A DNA stretch of 64,000 bases from Streptomyces sp. RFCAC02 (GTDB taxonomy: Bacteria > Actinomycetota > Actinomycetes > Streptomycetales > Streptomycetaceae). The stretch lies in NCBI RefSeq assembly GCF_004193175.1, contig NZ_SAUH01000001.1:372001-436000 (forward strand). Direction: 5' to 3'. The position numbers were made by a program, and so were the translations under genes. Shown here one piece after another: positions 51,006-60,232 of this stretch. The number at the start of each line of letters is the position of its first letter. Positions within the stretch are counted from its first letter, which is position 1. The notes beneath the pieces are model-generated. The model did not search any database. It was not told the DNA's origin and worked only from the letters and a program-made list of their open reading frames with translations.

Positions 51006-52190
51006 ATGGAACGGCTCGATGCAACGGGCGGCGGTCTGGAGCGCCAGGGCGCCGAGCCGGAGGCCGAGGCGGGCCGCGCCGAGTGGAACCTGCTGACCGA
51101 CGCGGTCCAGTGGTCGCCCGGCCTGTTCACCCTCTTCGGCCGGACGCCCGGCGAGGGTCCCCTGACGCTCGACGAGTTGCCGTCGTGGCTGCCCGCCGAG
51201 GACCAGCCGACGCTGACGGCGGCCGTCACACAGTGCCTGGTGGACGGGCGGCCGATGGACTGCGTCTTCCGCGTGCACCGGTCGGACGGCTCGTTCCGCA
51301 CGGTGCGGATGGCGGGCGAACCGGTGCTGGACGAGGGCGGCGACACGGTGGCCCTGTGGGCGCTCATCGGGCACGCGGCCGGTGACGCCGGCGCGGCGGA
51401 GGCGGGCGAGCGGATCGATCTCGCGGTGGACGACGCCGCGTTGACGGCGTGGCCGGGAGGTGCGTCGGCCGGCGGGCGCGCGGCCCGCGGCCCGGGGACG
51501 CTCGAGCTGGCCGCGCGCCGCCTGCCGGCCGACGGTGCACCCGGCCTGGCGCCCGGCCCCGGCGGCAAGTGGCTCGACGCGCTCGACCTGCCGGACGGCG
51601 GCCTGCTGCTGACCGTGGGCGACCTGTCCGGCCGCGGCGCGACGGCGGAGGCCGACATGGCGACGGCGCTCGGCGGCATCCGGGGCATCGCGCTGACCGG
51701 CGCGGGCCCGGCCGCCCTGCTCGGCCACCTGAACCACCTGCTCGACGGGGGCGCGCGGCCGGTTCTGGCGAGCGCCCTGTGCTGCCGCTACGAGCCGGGC
51801 GCGCGGCTGCTCACGTGGGCGCAGGCGGGCCACCCCGCGCCGCTGCTGTACCGGTCGGGGCGCGGCAGGGCACTGCCGCGGCCGCGGGGCACGCTGCTGG
51901 GCGCGATGCCGGACACCACGTACGCCGAACGTGTGGACGACCTGGAGCCCGGTGACGTACTGGTCCTCCATACGGACGGTCTGTTTTCGGACATCGCCGG
52001 GGACGTGGCGGACGGCGCCCTCGACAGCGGTCCCGGGCACCGGGCGGACCCGCGGCTGCTCGGCCTCGCGGCGCGGCTGACCGAGGCGACGACCGCCGCG
52101 GAGGCCCTGGACGTGATCACCGAGGCACGGAACGCGGCCGGTGACGGGGCCGAGGAGGCATGCGTCCTGGTGGCACGCGTCCGGCGGTAG
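51006..52190 (+). CDS. PAS-PP2C (SpoIIE-type) signalling protein, incomplete active site
   Basis: 394-aa cytosolic protein. A PAS-like domain (about 25-130: QWSPGLFTLFGRTPGEGPLTL...CVFRVHRSDGSFRTVRMAGEPV) and a SpoIIE/PP2C domain (about 170-390). The second metal motif GDLSGRG is present, as is the LHTDGLF core, but the first (GGKWLD instead of GGDWYD) and the C-terminal Asp-Asp (EEACVLVARV) are changed. Activity is therefore doubtful; a regulatory pseudophosphatase is possible. ATG at 51006 with GGGAGG 7 bases upstream. The pairing with a divergent HEAT-repeat gene is seen in other Streptomyces, to my recollection. Confidence 0.85.
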   Translation: MERLDATGGGLERQGAEPEAEAGRAEWNLLTDAVQWSPGLFTLFGRTPGEGPLTLDELPSWLPAEDQPTLTAAVTQCLVDGRPMDCVFRVHRSDGSFRTVRMAGEPVLDEGGDTVALWALIGHAAGDAGAAEAGERIDLAVDDAALTAWPGGASAGGRAARGPGTLELAARRLPADGAPGLAPGPGGKWLDALDLPDGGLLLTVGDLSGRGATAEADMATALGGIRGIALTGAGPAALLGHLNHLLDGGARPVLASALCCRYEPGARLLTWAQAGHPAPLLYRSGRGRALPRPRGTLLGAMPDTTYAERVDDLEPGDVLVLHTDGLFSDIAGDVADGALDSGPGHRADPRLLGLAARLTEATTAAEALDVITEARNAAGDGAEEACVLVARVRR

Positions 52191-52614
52191 CCGGATCCCG
52201 CACCGGCCGGCCGGCATGTCGCGCCCGCTCCGGGCGGGCGGCGCCGGTCCGGCTGGGACGACCACCCCGCCGTGCGGCGCGCATCGCGCGAAGACGACGG
52301 GCATGAGCCGCGATCCGGTGCCCTTCGACGCACCACGTCCGACGCCGCAGGCAGCGCGGACGTGACCCGCGCGATCGGCCGGACGCCAAGGACACCGCCG
52401 ACAGAACGAGCCGCCACGCCGGCGGGCGCCGGACCGCCTGCGTGGAGCCGGCACGGCCACCCCGCACCCCGAAACCCCCGGCCCCGCGTCGCACCCGGAC
52501 ACGGGAAGCACGGCCGGCGGCACGAACCGGCGCGTGCCCCGTGCCCGGCCGGAGCGCGGGCGGGCTCCCCGGCGGGTGCTGCGGGCGAGCCGCCCGGCCG
52601 GGGAACCCGTGTCG
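52191..52614. other. 424-bp gap, no gene, possible terminator
   Basis: Convergent tail-to-tail region. No coding frame stands out. A hairpin at 52558-52595 (GGGCGGGCTC with GAGCCGCCC, one-base bulge, about 20-nt loop) lies 20 bases past the stop of the Nsd-type gene and may terminate it. Confidence 0.45.
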
Positions 52615-54084
52615 TCACACGAGGCGGCCGTCCGCCGACGCGAGGCCAGCGCGCAGGCGTTCCGGGAAGTGCTCCGCCATCTCCTCCCGCAGCGCGGCGA
52701 TCCCCTCGTGACCGCCGTAGCGGCCCGTCAGGCGGTACATCTCCCGCAGCCGGTCCCATGTGCGGTGCGACGAGTTCTCGCCCATCCCGGCCAGGGCCAG
52801 GCGGGCCGTCCGGTCGGCCTCCTCCGGGTTGTCCCCCAGCAGGCACGCGGACGCCAGGGAGATCTGGTCGAAGAGCCGGGAGCGGGCCTTGCCGCCGTCC
52901 CGCAGGGCCAGCGCCCGCCGGGCGTACCGCTCCGCGACGGGCGCGGCGGACGGGTCGTGCTCGGCGAGGGTCCGGTACGCGAGGGCCTCCATGCCGTACA
53001 GGTCCGCCTCGTCGAACATCTGCATCCAGCTCGGCGGCGGCACGTTCCCGTCGTGGGAGACGAACAGTTCCTCGGCCTCGCCGAGGGTGCGGCGCATCTC
53101 CCGGCCCCGGCCCATCGAGGCGTGCGCCCACGCCTCGATGGTGGCGAGCATGGCGCGGGTGCGGGGCAGCGCCTCGTCGCCCATCCCGGCCCTGGCCAGC
53201 TCCATCAGGTCGAGTGCCTCGTCGGGCCGGCCGAGGTGCACCTTCTGCCGGGCCGCGCGGGACATGGCCTCGCCGGCGCGCGGCCGGTCGCCGCCCTCGC
53301 GGGCCGCGTGCGCGGCGATGACGAAGTACTTCTGCGCGGTGGGTTCGAGGCCGACGTCGTGCGACATCCAGCCGGCGAGGACGGCCAGGTTGGCCGCGAC
53401 GCCCCACAGTCTGCGCTGGAGCGCGGGCGGGTTGCGGTAGGCGAGCATGCCGCCCACCTCGTTCAGCTGGCCGACGACCGCCTTGCGCTGCAGCCCGCCG
53501 CCGCGCGCGGCGTCCCACGCGCGGAAGATCTCGACGGACTGTTCCAGCGCCTCGACCTCCTCCACGCCGGCGGGCGCCGCCTCGTAACGGTCGAAGCCGG
53601 CGCCGTCGTCGAAGCGGTCCGCCGCGGGCGAGCCGCCCGGGACGGCCCGCAGCCAGTCGTACATGGCGTCGCTGAGTGCGGATCCCGCGGCGAGCGCTGC
53701 GCCCGCGCCCACCATGCCGCGTCGGTTGAGCATGAGGTCCATTCCCGTGAATTCGGTGAGGACCGCGGCCGTCCGCCTCGCTGGCCAGGGCACCCCGCGC
53801 AGGGACAGCTCGTCCCCCGCGCGTCCTGGCCGGCGTAACCCGAGGTCCTCGATGGTCACGACACGGCCGAGCCGTTCCGTGAACAGCGTCGCCAGCAGCT
53901 CCGGCACCGGATCGCGGGGGATCTCCCCCATGTCGATCCAGCGGCGCACCCGCGAGGTGTCCGTGGCCAGTTGGGGGCAGCCCGAGGCCGCCGCCCGCCG
54001 GTTCACGAGCCTGGCGAGCTCACCCTTGGACCAGCCGGCGAGCCGGAAGAGGTCCGCGAGACGGGTGTTGGTTCTGCTGCTCAC
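52615..54084 (-). CDS. Nsd-type TPR regulator (NsdA/NsdB-like)
   Basis: 489-aa protein with an N-terminal DNA-binding-like domain (LADLFRLAGWSKGELARLVNRRAAASGCPQLATDTSRVRRWIDMGEIPRDPVPELLATLFTERLGRVVTIEDLGL) and about 330 residues of TPR-like helices (KAVVGQLNEVGGMLAYRN, EGGDRPRAGEAMSRAARQKVHLGRPDEALDLMELARAG, EADRTARLALAGMG...). This is the architecture of the Streptomyces Nsd proteins, which act negatively on sporulation and antibiotic production; which paralogue this is cannot be told. GTG at 54084 with GGGGG 6 bases upstream. The first 24 residues of longer open frames are not conserved and were excluded. Confidence 0.85.
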   Translation of the reverse strand: MSSRTNTRLADLFRLAGWSKGELARLVNRRAAASGCPQLATDTSRVRRWIDMGEIPRDPVPELLATLFTERLGRVVTIEDLGLRRPGRAGDELSLRGVPWPARRTAAVLTEFTGMDLMLNRRGMVGAGAALAAGSALSDAMYDWLRAVPGGSPAADRFDDGAGFDRYEAAPAGVEEVEALEQSVEIFRAWDAARGGGLQRKAVVGQLNEVGGMLAYRNPPALQRRLWGVAANLAVLAGWMSHDVGLEPTAQKYFVIAAHAAREGGDRPRAGEAMSRAARQKVHLGRPDEALDLMELARAGMGDEALPRTRAMLATIEAWAHASMGRGREMRRTLGEAEELFVSHDGNVPPPSWMQMFDEADLYGMEALAYRTLAEHDPSAAPVAERYARRALALRDGGKARSRLFDQISLASACLLGDNPEEADRTARLALAGMGENSSHRTWDRLREMYRLTGRYGGHEGIAALREEMAEHFPERLRAGLASADGRLV

Positions 54085-54314
54085 GTCAAGCCCCCAGGAT
54101 CTCGGCTGAGTTGACAGTAACCAACGCGCAACGCACCGAAGCTGATTCGCCATGCTTCGCCAGGGTCCGCCACATGGTGTGCCACCCGTCGGACAGGGTG
54201 ATGTAGACACCGCGTCACTCCGGTCGGTGGCGGCGCGGCACATCCCCCAGGGTGCCCGTACCGCCGGCCGGGGAACGCGTGAACCCGTCGCACCCGAAGG
54301 GACGATGCCCCCTC

Positions 54315-55406
54315 ATGTATCCGTCACCCCCTCCCGTCGCCACCCGGCCCCGGCCGCGTCCCCGCGTCCCGTCGGTCGGCCGGACCGCCGCGGGACTCGA
54401 CGACCGCGCCCACGGACCGCGCCGGGCGGCGCCGGCCGGCGGACGGCTGGACTTCTCGGGAGCCCGGGGGGAGCGGCTCCGCGCGGCGCTGGCCGCCGTA
54501 TCCGAGATCTGCCCCGACTTCTCCGCGGCCCGGGTCCTGGCCGACGACGGGACGATGCTGGTGCTGGCCGGCATGACCGGGCGGCGCGCGGTCGTCGCGA
54601 AGTGCCTCGCCGGGCCGAACGGCGCGCGGGCCGAGCGGTTCCGCCTGGAGATAGGGGCGTACCGGACGTTCGTCCGGCTGCGGCCCCCCGTGCGGGTCCC
54701 CCGCCTGATCGCCGACGATCCGCACCGCTGCACGCTGGTGACGGAGTTCGTGCCCGGCCGGACGGCCGTGCCGCGCCGCCACCCGTCGGCGCCGCCCGCG
54801 ACCACCGACCAGCGCGCCACGCTGCAGGCGCTCGGCCGGGTCAATTCCTGGCAGCCGCCGGAGGGCGCGTTCCCCGACGCCGTGAACTATCCGGCGCAGC
54901 TCGCCCGTTACAACGCGCTCGGGCTGCTTGCCGACCGGGACATGAGCGACCTGCACACGCTGCTGTGCGGCCTGGCACGGCGCGGCAGGCAGGAGCTGCC
55001 GCGGGAGTTCTGCCACGGCGCGGCACGCCTGGAGAACGTCGTGCTGTCGCCGGCCGGGCCGGTGCTGCTGGGCTGGGAGTCCGCCGGCTGGTACCTGCCG
55101 GGCTACGACCTGGCGACGCTGTGGACGGACCTGGGCGACGTGCCGGTGACGCGGCGCCGCATCAGCCAGCTCGCGCACGCGTCGGGACCCGGGGGCAGGG
55201 ACGCGTTCCTCGTGAACCTGACGCTGGTGCTGACGCGCGAGATCCGCCGCTGCGAGGAGAACGTCCAGCGCGCCATGCGCAACACCGTGACCGCGCCCAC
55301 GGGCGGTCTCTCGTACGGCGAGGAGCAGCGGCTGCGGCTGCGGCGGCTGCACGACGACTGGGCGCTCGCGCGCCGCGCGGTGCGCGCCGCCGTCGGCACC
55401 CGCTGA
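54315..55406 (+). CDS. APH-fold protein with missing catalytic Asp (pseudokinase-like)
   Basis: 363-aa protein of the aminoglycoside-phosphotransferase/choline-kinase fold. Lys96 in VVAKCLAG (ATP), LVTEFVPGR (hinge) and the C-terminal lobe are recognisable. The catalytic loop, normally H-G-D-x4-N, reads H234-G-A236-ARLE-N241, and the metal-binding 'IDWE' is [20 protein letters not shown]. Without the two Asp residues, kinase chemistry is unlikely. ATG at 54315 (AAGGGA 11 bases upstream); GTG 54279 with GGGGAA is an in-frame alternative adding 12 residues. Its role may be binding or regulation; the flanking genes are unrelated. Confidence 0.8.
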   Translation: MYPSPPPVATRPRPRPRVPSVGRTAAGLDDRAHGPRRAAPAGGRLDFSGARGERLRAALAAVSEICPDFSAARVLADDGTMLVLAGMTGRRAVVAKCLAGPNGARAERFRLEIGAYRTFVRLRPPVRVPRLIADDPHRCTLVTEFVPGRTAVPRRHPSAPPATTDQRATLQALGRVNSWQPPEGAFPDAVNYPAQLARYNALGLLADRDMSDLHTLLCGLARRGRQELPREFCHGAARLENVVLSPAGPVLLGWESAGWYLPGYDLATLWTDLGDVPVTRRRISQLAHASGPGGRDAFLVNLTLVLTREIRRCEENVQRAMRNTVTAPTGGLSYGEEQRLRLRRLHDDWALARRAVRAAVGTR

Positions 55407-55412
55407 CCCCGT

Positions 55413-55438
55413 CCGCGGCCGCCGCCGCGCGGCCGCGG
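55413..55438. terminator. Bidirectional terminator between APH-fold and 55447 genes
   Basis: CCGCGGCCGC pairs perfectly with GCGGCCGCGG over a 6-nt loop, between two convergent genes and within 10 bases of both stops. Confidence 0.75.
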
Positions 55439-55446
55439 GAGGTCGC

Positions 55447-55944
55447 TCAGCGCTGGAACATCTCCGCGGGCAGCGGCTTCAGGAGCTGGTAGAGGTCGTC
55501 GGTGATGGGCCGGTCCCAGCTCGCGATGGTGACGAGCACGCCGTCGCTGCGGTCGAACTGCACGCAGGAGATCCGCGTCTCGGAGCACTGGATGCGGCGG
55601 ACGATCAGCAGGTTGTCCTCATGCATGACGGGTACCTCCTCGGTGCCCGTCACCTCGACGTCCTCGTCCATCTCCAGCGCGGCGAGCAACTGGTGGACCT
55701 CGAACGGCGGCTCGCCGTCCTCCGTCTCGCGGGCGGGCGAGCCCTCCGGCAGGTTCCCGATCACCATGGCCGGTCCGCGCCCGCCGAACAGGTCGTAGCG
55801 CAGCACGACGCCCTGGCAGCTCCCGTCGGGCGCCGGGAGCAGGCCGGCGCCGAGCACGCCGGGCCAGTCCCCGGGGTCCATGGCGAGCACGTCGAAGTCG
55901 GGGCCTGCGGGCGAAGCGGCGTTGCGGCGGCGGAGAAAGGACAT
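55447..55944 (-). CDS. Conserved Streptomyces hypothetical protein
   Basis: 165-aa soluble, acidic protein with no domain I recognise: MDPGDWPGVLGAGLLPAPDGSCQGVVLRYDLFGGRGPAMVIGNLPEG, then FEVHQLLAALEMDEDVEVTGTEE and CSETRISCVQFDRSDGVLVTIASWDRPITDDLYQLLKPLP. It looks like a compact alpha/beta domain. ATG at 55944. It lies 24 bases downstream of the Ser/Thr kinase gene on the same strand, so co-transcription is likely and it could be a partner or substrate of the kinase (inference). Confidence 0.75.
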   Translation of the reverse strand: MSFLRRRNAASPAGPDFDVLAMDPGDWPGVLGAGLLPAPDGSCQGVVLRYDLFGGRGPAMVIGNLPEGSPARETEDGEPPFEVHQLLAALEMDEDVEVTGTEEVPVMHEDNLLIVRRIQCSETRISCVQFDRSDGVLVTIASWDRPITDDLYQLLKPLPAEMFQR

Positions 55945-55968
55945 GCCGCAATGGTACGTCGGGGGGCG

Positions 55969-57789
55969 TCAGCGCCCCGGGGTGCGACGGTCGCCGGGGA
56001 TCACGGACGAGCGGTGCAGCGCGGCGGCCTCGGCGTCCCTGCCGAGCCGCAGGAGGCAGTCGGCCTCCTCGCTGCGGCTCGCGACCGAGTCCGGGTGGCC
56101 GTGGCCGAGGACCCGCTCCCGTGCGCGGCGTACCTCCCGGTGGTCGGCGAGCGCCTCCTCCCAGCGGCCGAGCCAGCTCTGCGCCAGCGCCACCTCGCGG
56201 TGGCTGACCAGGGTGTCGGGGTGTTCCGGGCCGAGCGTGCCGGCGCGCAGCGCCCGGACCTGGCGGGCCTCGGCGAGCGCCTCCTCCCAGCGGCCGAGGC
56301 GGCCGAGGCTGATGCCGACGCCGTGGCGGGCGCGCAGGGTCTGGAAGTGCGCCGGGTCGGTGACGCGCGCCCACGCCGCGGCGAGGTGCTGGTAGAGCCG
56401 CAGCGCCTCGCCGGGGCGGCCGAGCCTGCCGAGGCAGACGGCCGCCTCGTAGCGGGTCTCCAGGACGGCGGGGTCGTCGGGGCCGAGGACGCGGGCGCGG
56501 ACGTCGGCGACGTAGCCGTGGCCGGCGAGCGCCTCCTCCCAGCGGCCGAGGCGGCCGAGGGCGTAGGAGACGAAGTACTGGCTCTCCAGGGTGGCGGGGT
56601 GGTCGCGGCCGAGGGTGCGCTCCCGCTCGGCGGCCACGAGGCGGTGCACGTCGTACGCCTCGCTCCAGCGGCCGAGGCGGCCGAGGCCGAGGGCGGCGCG
56701 GTGGCGGCTGTCGAGGACGGCGAGGTACTCCGGCGCGGGGCTGCGCCGGCCGGCCGGTGTCTGGACGAGGGTCGCGACGGCGCCGGTCCACTGGCCGGTG
56801 AGGCCGCCGGTGCGGTCGGCCGGCGGGAGCCGGGTGGACCAGGCGCCGGAGGCACGCCAGCCGGGCCGCATGCCGTGGGTCCAGGCGGGCATGCGCGCGG
56901 TGGCGCGGTGCTGCCGGGGGAAGGGCGCCCCGGTGGCCGGGTGCACCAGGGCGTGCAGGGTGCGCGCGGGCTCGGCCACGTCGTCGGGCCGGTCGTCGGG
57001 GTCCTTCGCGAGGAGGGCGAGGACGAAGTCGTCGAGTTCGCGCGGCAGGTCGGGCCTGCGGACGCTCGGCGGCTCGGGTTCGGTGTCGCGGTGGCCGATG
57101 AGGATGGACCACGGGTCACCGAGGTCGAACGGCGGCGAGCCGGTGGCGAGTTCGTACAGGACGCAGCCGAGCGAGTAGATGTCGCTGCGGTGGTCCACGT
57201 CCGTGCCGGCGATCTGCTCGGGCGACATGTAGTGCGGGGTGCCCATGGCCATGCCGGCGCTGGTGAGCTTGGAGGTGAGGCCGATGCTGTCGGCGAGCCG
57301 GGCGATGCCGAAGTCGCAGATCTTCACGGTGCCGTCGGTGAGGCGCATGATGTTGGCCGGTTTGAGGTCACGGTGCACGATGCCGCGGCCGTGCGTGTAC
57401 GCGAGGGCGGCGGCGACCTGCTCGGCGATGTCGGCGATGTCGGCCACCGGCATGGGGGCACCGCCGCGCGCGGCCAGGAGTTCGCTCAGGTTGTTGCCCT
57501 CCAGCAGTTCCATGACGAGGTAGAGGACGCCCTCGTACTCGCCGAAGTCGTGCACCACGGTGACGCCGCGGTGCTGGAGCGCCGCGGCCACGCGGGCCTC
57601 CCTGCGGAACCGCTCGCGGAGCGTCCGCAGGAACGTCTCGTCCTGCCGGCCGCCCATCGGTTTGAGACACTTGACCGCCACCCGGCGGTCGAGGGACTCG
57701 TCCCGCGCCCGCCAGACCTCCCCCATGCCACCGCGCCCGATCAGCTCCAGCAGGTGGTAGCGGCCATGGATCAGCATGCCCTCGGCCAT
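55969..57789 (-). CDS. Ser/Thr protein kinase with C-terminal TPR repeats
   Basis: 606-aa Hanks-type kinase. Glycine loop GRGGMGEVW, Lys40 in AVK, catalytic loop HRD141LKPANIM, DFG 159-161, activation segment ending GTPHYMSPEQI, and the C-lobe DVYSLGCVLYELATG-like SDIYSLGCVLYELATG are intact. From about residue 380 there are at least five TPR-like repeats with the consensus LGRLGRWEEAL followed by a charged helix and 'LGPDHPxTL', as in bacterial NB-ARC/TPR proteins. No membrane helix or PASTA domain, so it is a soluble sensor kinase. ATG at 57789; ATG 57777 is an alternative. Co-directional with 55447. Confidence 0.92.
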   Translation of the reverse strand: MAEGMLIHGRYHLLELIGRGGMGEVWRARDESLDRRVAVKCLKPMGGRQDETFLRTLRERFRREARVAAALQHRGVTVVHDFGEYEGVLYLVMELLEGNNLSELLAARGGAPMPVADIADIAEQVAAALAYTHGRGIVHRDLKPANIMRLTDGTVKICDFGIARLADSIGLTSKLTSAGMAMGTPHYMSPEQIAGTDVDHRSDIYSLGCVLYELATGSPPFDLGDPWSILIGHRDTEPEPPSVRRPDLPRELDDFVLALLAKDPDDRPDDVAEPARTLHALVHPATGAPFPRQHRATARMPAWTHGMRPGWRASGAWSTRLPPADRTGGLTGQWTGAVATLVQTPAGRRSPAPEYLAVLDSRHRAALGLGRLGRWSEAYDVHRLVAAERERTLGRDHPATLESQYFVSYALGRLGRWEEALAGHGYVADVRARVLGPDDPAVLETRYEAAVCLGRLGRPGEALRLYQHLAAAWARVTDPAHFQTLRARHGVGISLGRLGRWEEALAEARQVRALRAGTLGPEHPDTLVSHREVALAQSWLGRWEEALADHREVRRARERVLGHGHPDSVASRSEEADCLLRLGRDAEAAALHRSSVIPGDRRTPGR

Positions 57790-58050
57790 CGTGCGTCGCT
57801 CGCCCCCCGTCCGTCCTCCGTGCCCGCCCCCTTGTCCTCCAGTATGGTCACCGGGCGCGAGGGTTCCTATGCCGGAGAACGGCAAAGTGACGGCCCGGAA
57901 GCTTTCCGGCGCGTCACGGGAGGACGCGCGCGCCGCGGACGGCACGGGTCGCGCGGGGCCGGCGGCAGCGCGCCGCCGTCGCCCGAACCGGCGACACGGA
58001 CCGCGGCGGCCGTACCCTCCCGCCACTCCCCCAGGTGACGGCGGGGCGGC

Positions 58051-58614
58051 TCAGCCGAACAGGCCGGTGCTGCCGGAGTCGGCGAGGCGGACCGCCATGT
58101 TGCGTTCCATCATGCGCAGCGCCGCGTCGGCGAGGTCGGGGTGGATGCAGGCGACGGCGTCCGTCGGGACGGTGACCCGGAGGTGCCGGATGTGGGCGTC
58201 GAGCGCGGAGTACAGGACGCACTGCTCGGTGACCTGGCCGCACAGCACCACGTGCCCGATGCCGTACTCGGCGAGCAGGTATTCGAGCGGTGTCTCGTAG
58301 AAGATCGAGTGCCGGGCCTTGACGACGAACAGGGAGTCCCCGTCGGGCCGGACCGGTGCCACGAGGTCGGCGTGCGGTCCGCGCAGGGCGCCGGCGAGGA
58401 GTTCGTCGTGGTGGGAGCGCCAGCGGCCGAAGTTGTCGTTGACGTAGATGACGTCCACCTCCTCGTCGCGGGCGCGTCCGATGAGGCGGCGCATGCCGGG
58501 CAGGGCGGCCCTGACGGACGGCAGCAGGAGGTCGGCGTCCGGGTGGTCGTAGGTGTTGATCATGTCGATCACGACGAGCGCCGAGCCGCCCCTCGTGGCG
58601 GGCGGGGCGTTCAC
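58051..58614 (-). CDS. Isochorismatase-like cysteine hydrolase
   Basis: 187-aa hydrolase of the isochorismatase/nicotinamidase fold. The catalytic triad is in place: D17 (VVIDMINTYDHP), K99 (FVVKARHSIFYET) and C132 (LCGQVTEQCVLYSALDAH). GTG at 58614 overlaps the stop of the decarboxylase gene in a GTGA, so the two are translationally coupled and probably act on the same pathway. The family includes amidases of nicotinamide, N-carbamoyl compounds and isochorismate; the partner suggests an amine or amide substrate, which is inference. Confidence 0.9.
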   Translation of the reverse strand: MNAPPATRGGSALVVIDMINTYDHPDADLLLPSVRAALPGMRRLIGRARDEEVDVIYVNDNFGRWRSHHDELLAGALRGPHADLVAPVRPDGDSLFVVKARHSIFYETPLEYLLAEYGIGHVVLCGQVTEQCVLYSALDAHIRHLRVTVPTDAVACIHPDLADAALRMMERNMAVRLADSGSTGLFG

Positions 58615-60077
58615 CGCTCCACCGCCACGCGGAAGCTGTCCAGCGTCCCGTCCGCGGCGTCCGGCACGACCATGCCGGCCGCGACGCCGCTGCGCAGGTA
58701 CCGCACCATGTCGCCGGTGAGCCGCTCCCCGGGGAGCGCGGCGGGGATGCCCGGCGGGTAGGGGGTGAGCATCTCGGCGGCGACGCGTCCGGCCGCCTCC
58801 CGCGCGGGGACCTGCTCGGTCGGGCCGAAGAACGCGTCGCGGGGCAGCATGACCTGCTCCAGGCGCATCCGCCGGGGCGGCGGTACGTCGACGGCCGGCG
58901 CGGGCCGCAGTCCGTCCGCGTGGGCGGCGACCTCGGTCAGGGCCGCGACCAGGGCGTCGGCGCTCTCCTCGTCGTCGGCGTGGGTGAGCTGGGCGCTGAC
59001 GCGGCGGTGGTCGCTGACGTGGGCGTTGAGGGCGTGCCGGGCGCGCAGCCGGTCGGCGACGCGGTAGCCGGTGGTGCCGAGCGCGGACACGTCGATGATG
59101 ATCTGCAGCGGGTCGAGGTCGGCGGCGCGGCCGGGGCCGCAGAAGTCGTCCCGGCCGTGGACGTGGAGTCCGTCGATGTCCGCCAGGCGCGCGCGGACGT
59201 CGTGCGCGAGGGGCAGGGCGCGGTCGTAGAGCTGCCGGCCGGTCTCCACCATCTGGCGCCGCCAGCCGTCGAGGGCGGCGTAGATGAGGACGTTCGGGCT
59301 GGTGGTGCCGAGCAGGTCGGCGCGGGCGGCGAGGACCTCGGGGGCGATGAGGTCGCCCCGCAGGTGGAAGACGGAGCCCTGTTCGAGGCCGGAGCCCATC
59401 TTGTGGACGGAGGTGACGCACACGTCGGCGCCCGCGTCCATGGCCCACGTGGGCAGGTCGGGGTGGAACGGGAGGTGCGCGCCCCACGCCTCGTCGACGA
59501 TGAGCGGCTTGCCCCGTGCGTGGCACACCTCGGCGACGGCAGCCAGGTCGGTGCAGGTGCCGTAGGGGGTCGGGGAGGTGACGAGGGCTCCGGCCGCGTC
59601 CGGGTGCTCGGCGAGGGCCGCGTCGAACGCCTCCGGCGCGGGCGGGTGCGCGAGGCGCAGGTCCGGGTCCCACTGCGGGTCCACCCACACGGGGGTGACG
59701 CCCGACAGGATGAGGCCCGAGACGACGGACTTGTGCGCGTCCCGGCCGACGACGAGCTTCTCGTGCGGTCCGGCCACCGACAGCATGGCGGACTTGACCG
59801 ACAGGGAGCTGCCGCAGGTCGTGAAGAACGTGTGGTCGGCGCCCACGGCGTCGGCCATCAGCCGCTGGGCGTCCGCCAGCACGCCGCCGGACGACGTGCG
59901 GTCGTCGAGCCCGGCGATCGCGAGCACGTCGGAGCGGAACACGGCGTCCCCGAGCACGTCGCGCACGCGCGGGTCGGCGCCGCGGGCCTGCTTGTGGCCG
60001 GGCGGGGTGAACGGCTTCTGGCCGGTCGCGTGGTAGGCGGCCAGCGCTTCCAGTACGGGGGCTCGCGCGTGGTCCAT
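58611..60077 (-). CDS. PLP-dependent Orn/Lys/Arg decarboxylase-family protein
   Basis: 488-aa fold-type I decarboxylase of the SpeA/CadA group. PPGHKQARGADP near residue 26, FFTTCGSSLSVKSAMLSV, GRDAHKSVVSGLILSG, the PLP Asp in VDEAWGAHLPFH (D195) and the Schiff-base Lys226 in VTSVHKMGSGLEQGS are all present, with the C-terminal MLTPYPPGIPA. It decarboxylates a basic amino acid to a diamine (which one is not readable). ATG at 60077 (GGGGCGTC just upstream). First gene of a two-gene unit with the isochorismatase-like hydrolase. Confidence 0.92.
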   Translation of the reverse strand: MDHARAPVLEALAAYHATGQKPFTPPGHKQARGADPRVRDVLGDAVFRSDVLAIAGLDDRTSSGGVLADAQRLMADAVGADHTFFTTCGSSLSVKSAMLSVAGPHEKLVVGRDAHKSVVSGLILSGVTPVWVDPQWDPDLRLAHPPAPEAFDAALAEHPDAAGALVTSPTPYGTCTDLAAVAEVCHARGKPLIVDEAWGAHLPFHPDLPTWAMDAGADVCVTSVHKMGSGLEQGSVFHLRGDLIAPEVLAARADLLGTTSPNVLIYAALDGWRRQMVETGRQLYDRALPLAHDVRARLADIDGLHVHGRDDFCGPGRAADLDPLQIIIDVSALGTTGYRVADRLRARHALNAHVSDHRRVSAQLTHADDEESADALVAALTEVAAHADGLRPAPAVDVPPPRRMRLEQVMLPRDAFFGPTEQVPAREAAGRVAAEMLTPYPPGIPAALPGERLTGDMVRYLRSGVAAGMVVPDAADGTLDSFRVAVER

Positions 60078-60181
60078 GACGCCCCGACTGCCCCGGTACG
60101 TGACCGGGAAACGGCGCCGTCCGGGCGTCGTGCGGCCGCGGCGCGGTGTCCCCGGCTTCTTCCGGGCCGCCGGGAAGGGGA

Positions 60182-60212
60182 ACGGCCCGCAGGGGCGCGA
60201 CCTGCGGGCCGT
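60182..60212 (-). terminator. Terminator after MMPL gene
   Basis: ACGGCCCGCAGG pairs with CCTGCGGGCCGT, a perfect 11-12 bp stem with a 7-nt loop, 20 bases past the stop of the minus-strand MMPL gene and before the decarboxylase gene. Confidence 0.8.
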
Positions 60213-60232
60213 GACTCGGTGGCGGCGTCCGG

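Noticed and set aside
54111..54134. TTGACA as -35 of a promoter for the APH-fold gene
   Set aside because: No matching -10 box is found at 16-19 bases downstream, and the element also lies in the Nsd-type gene leader on the other strand.
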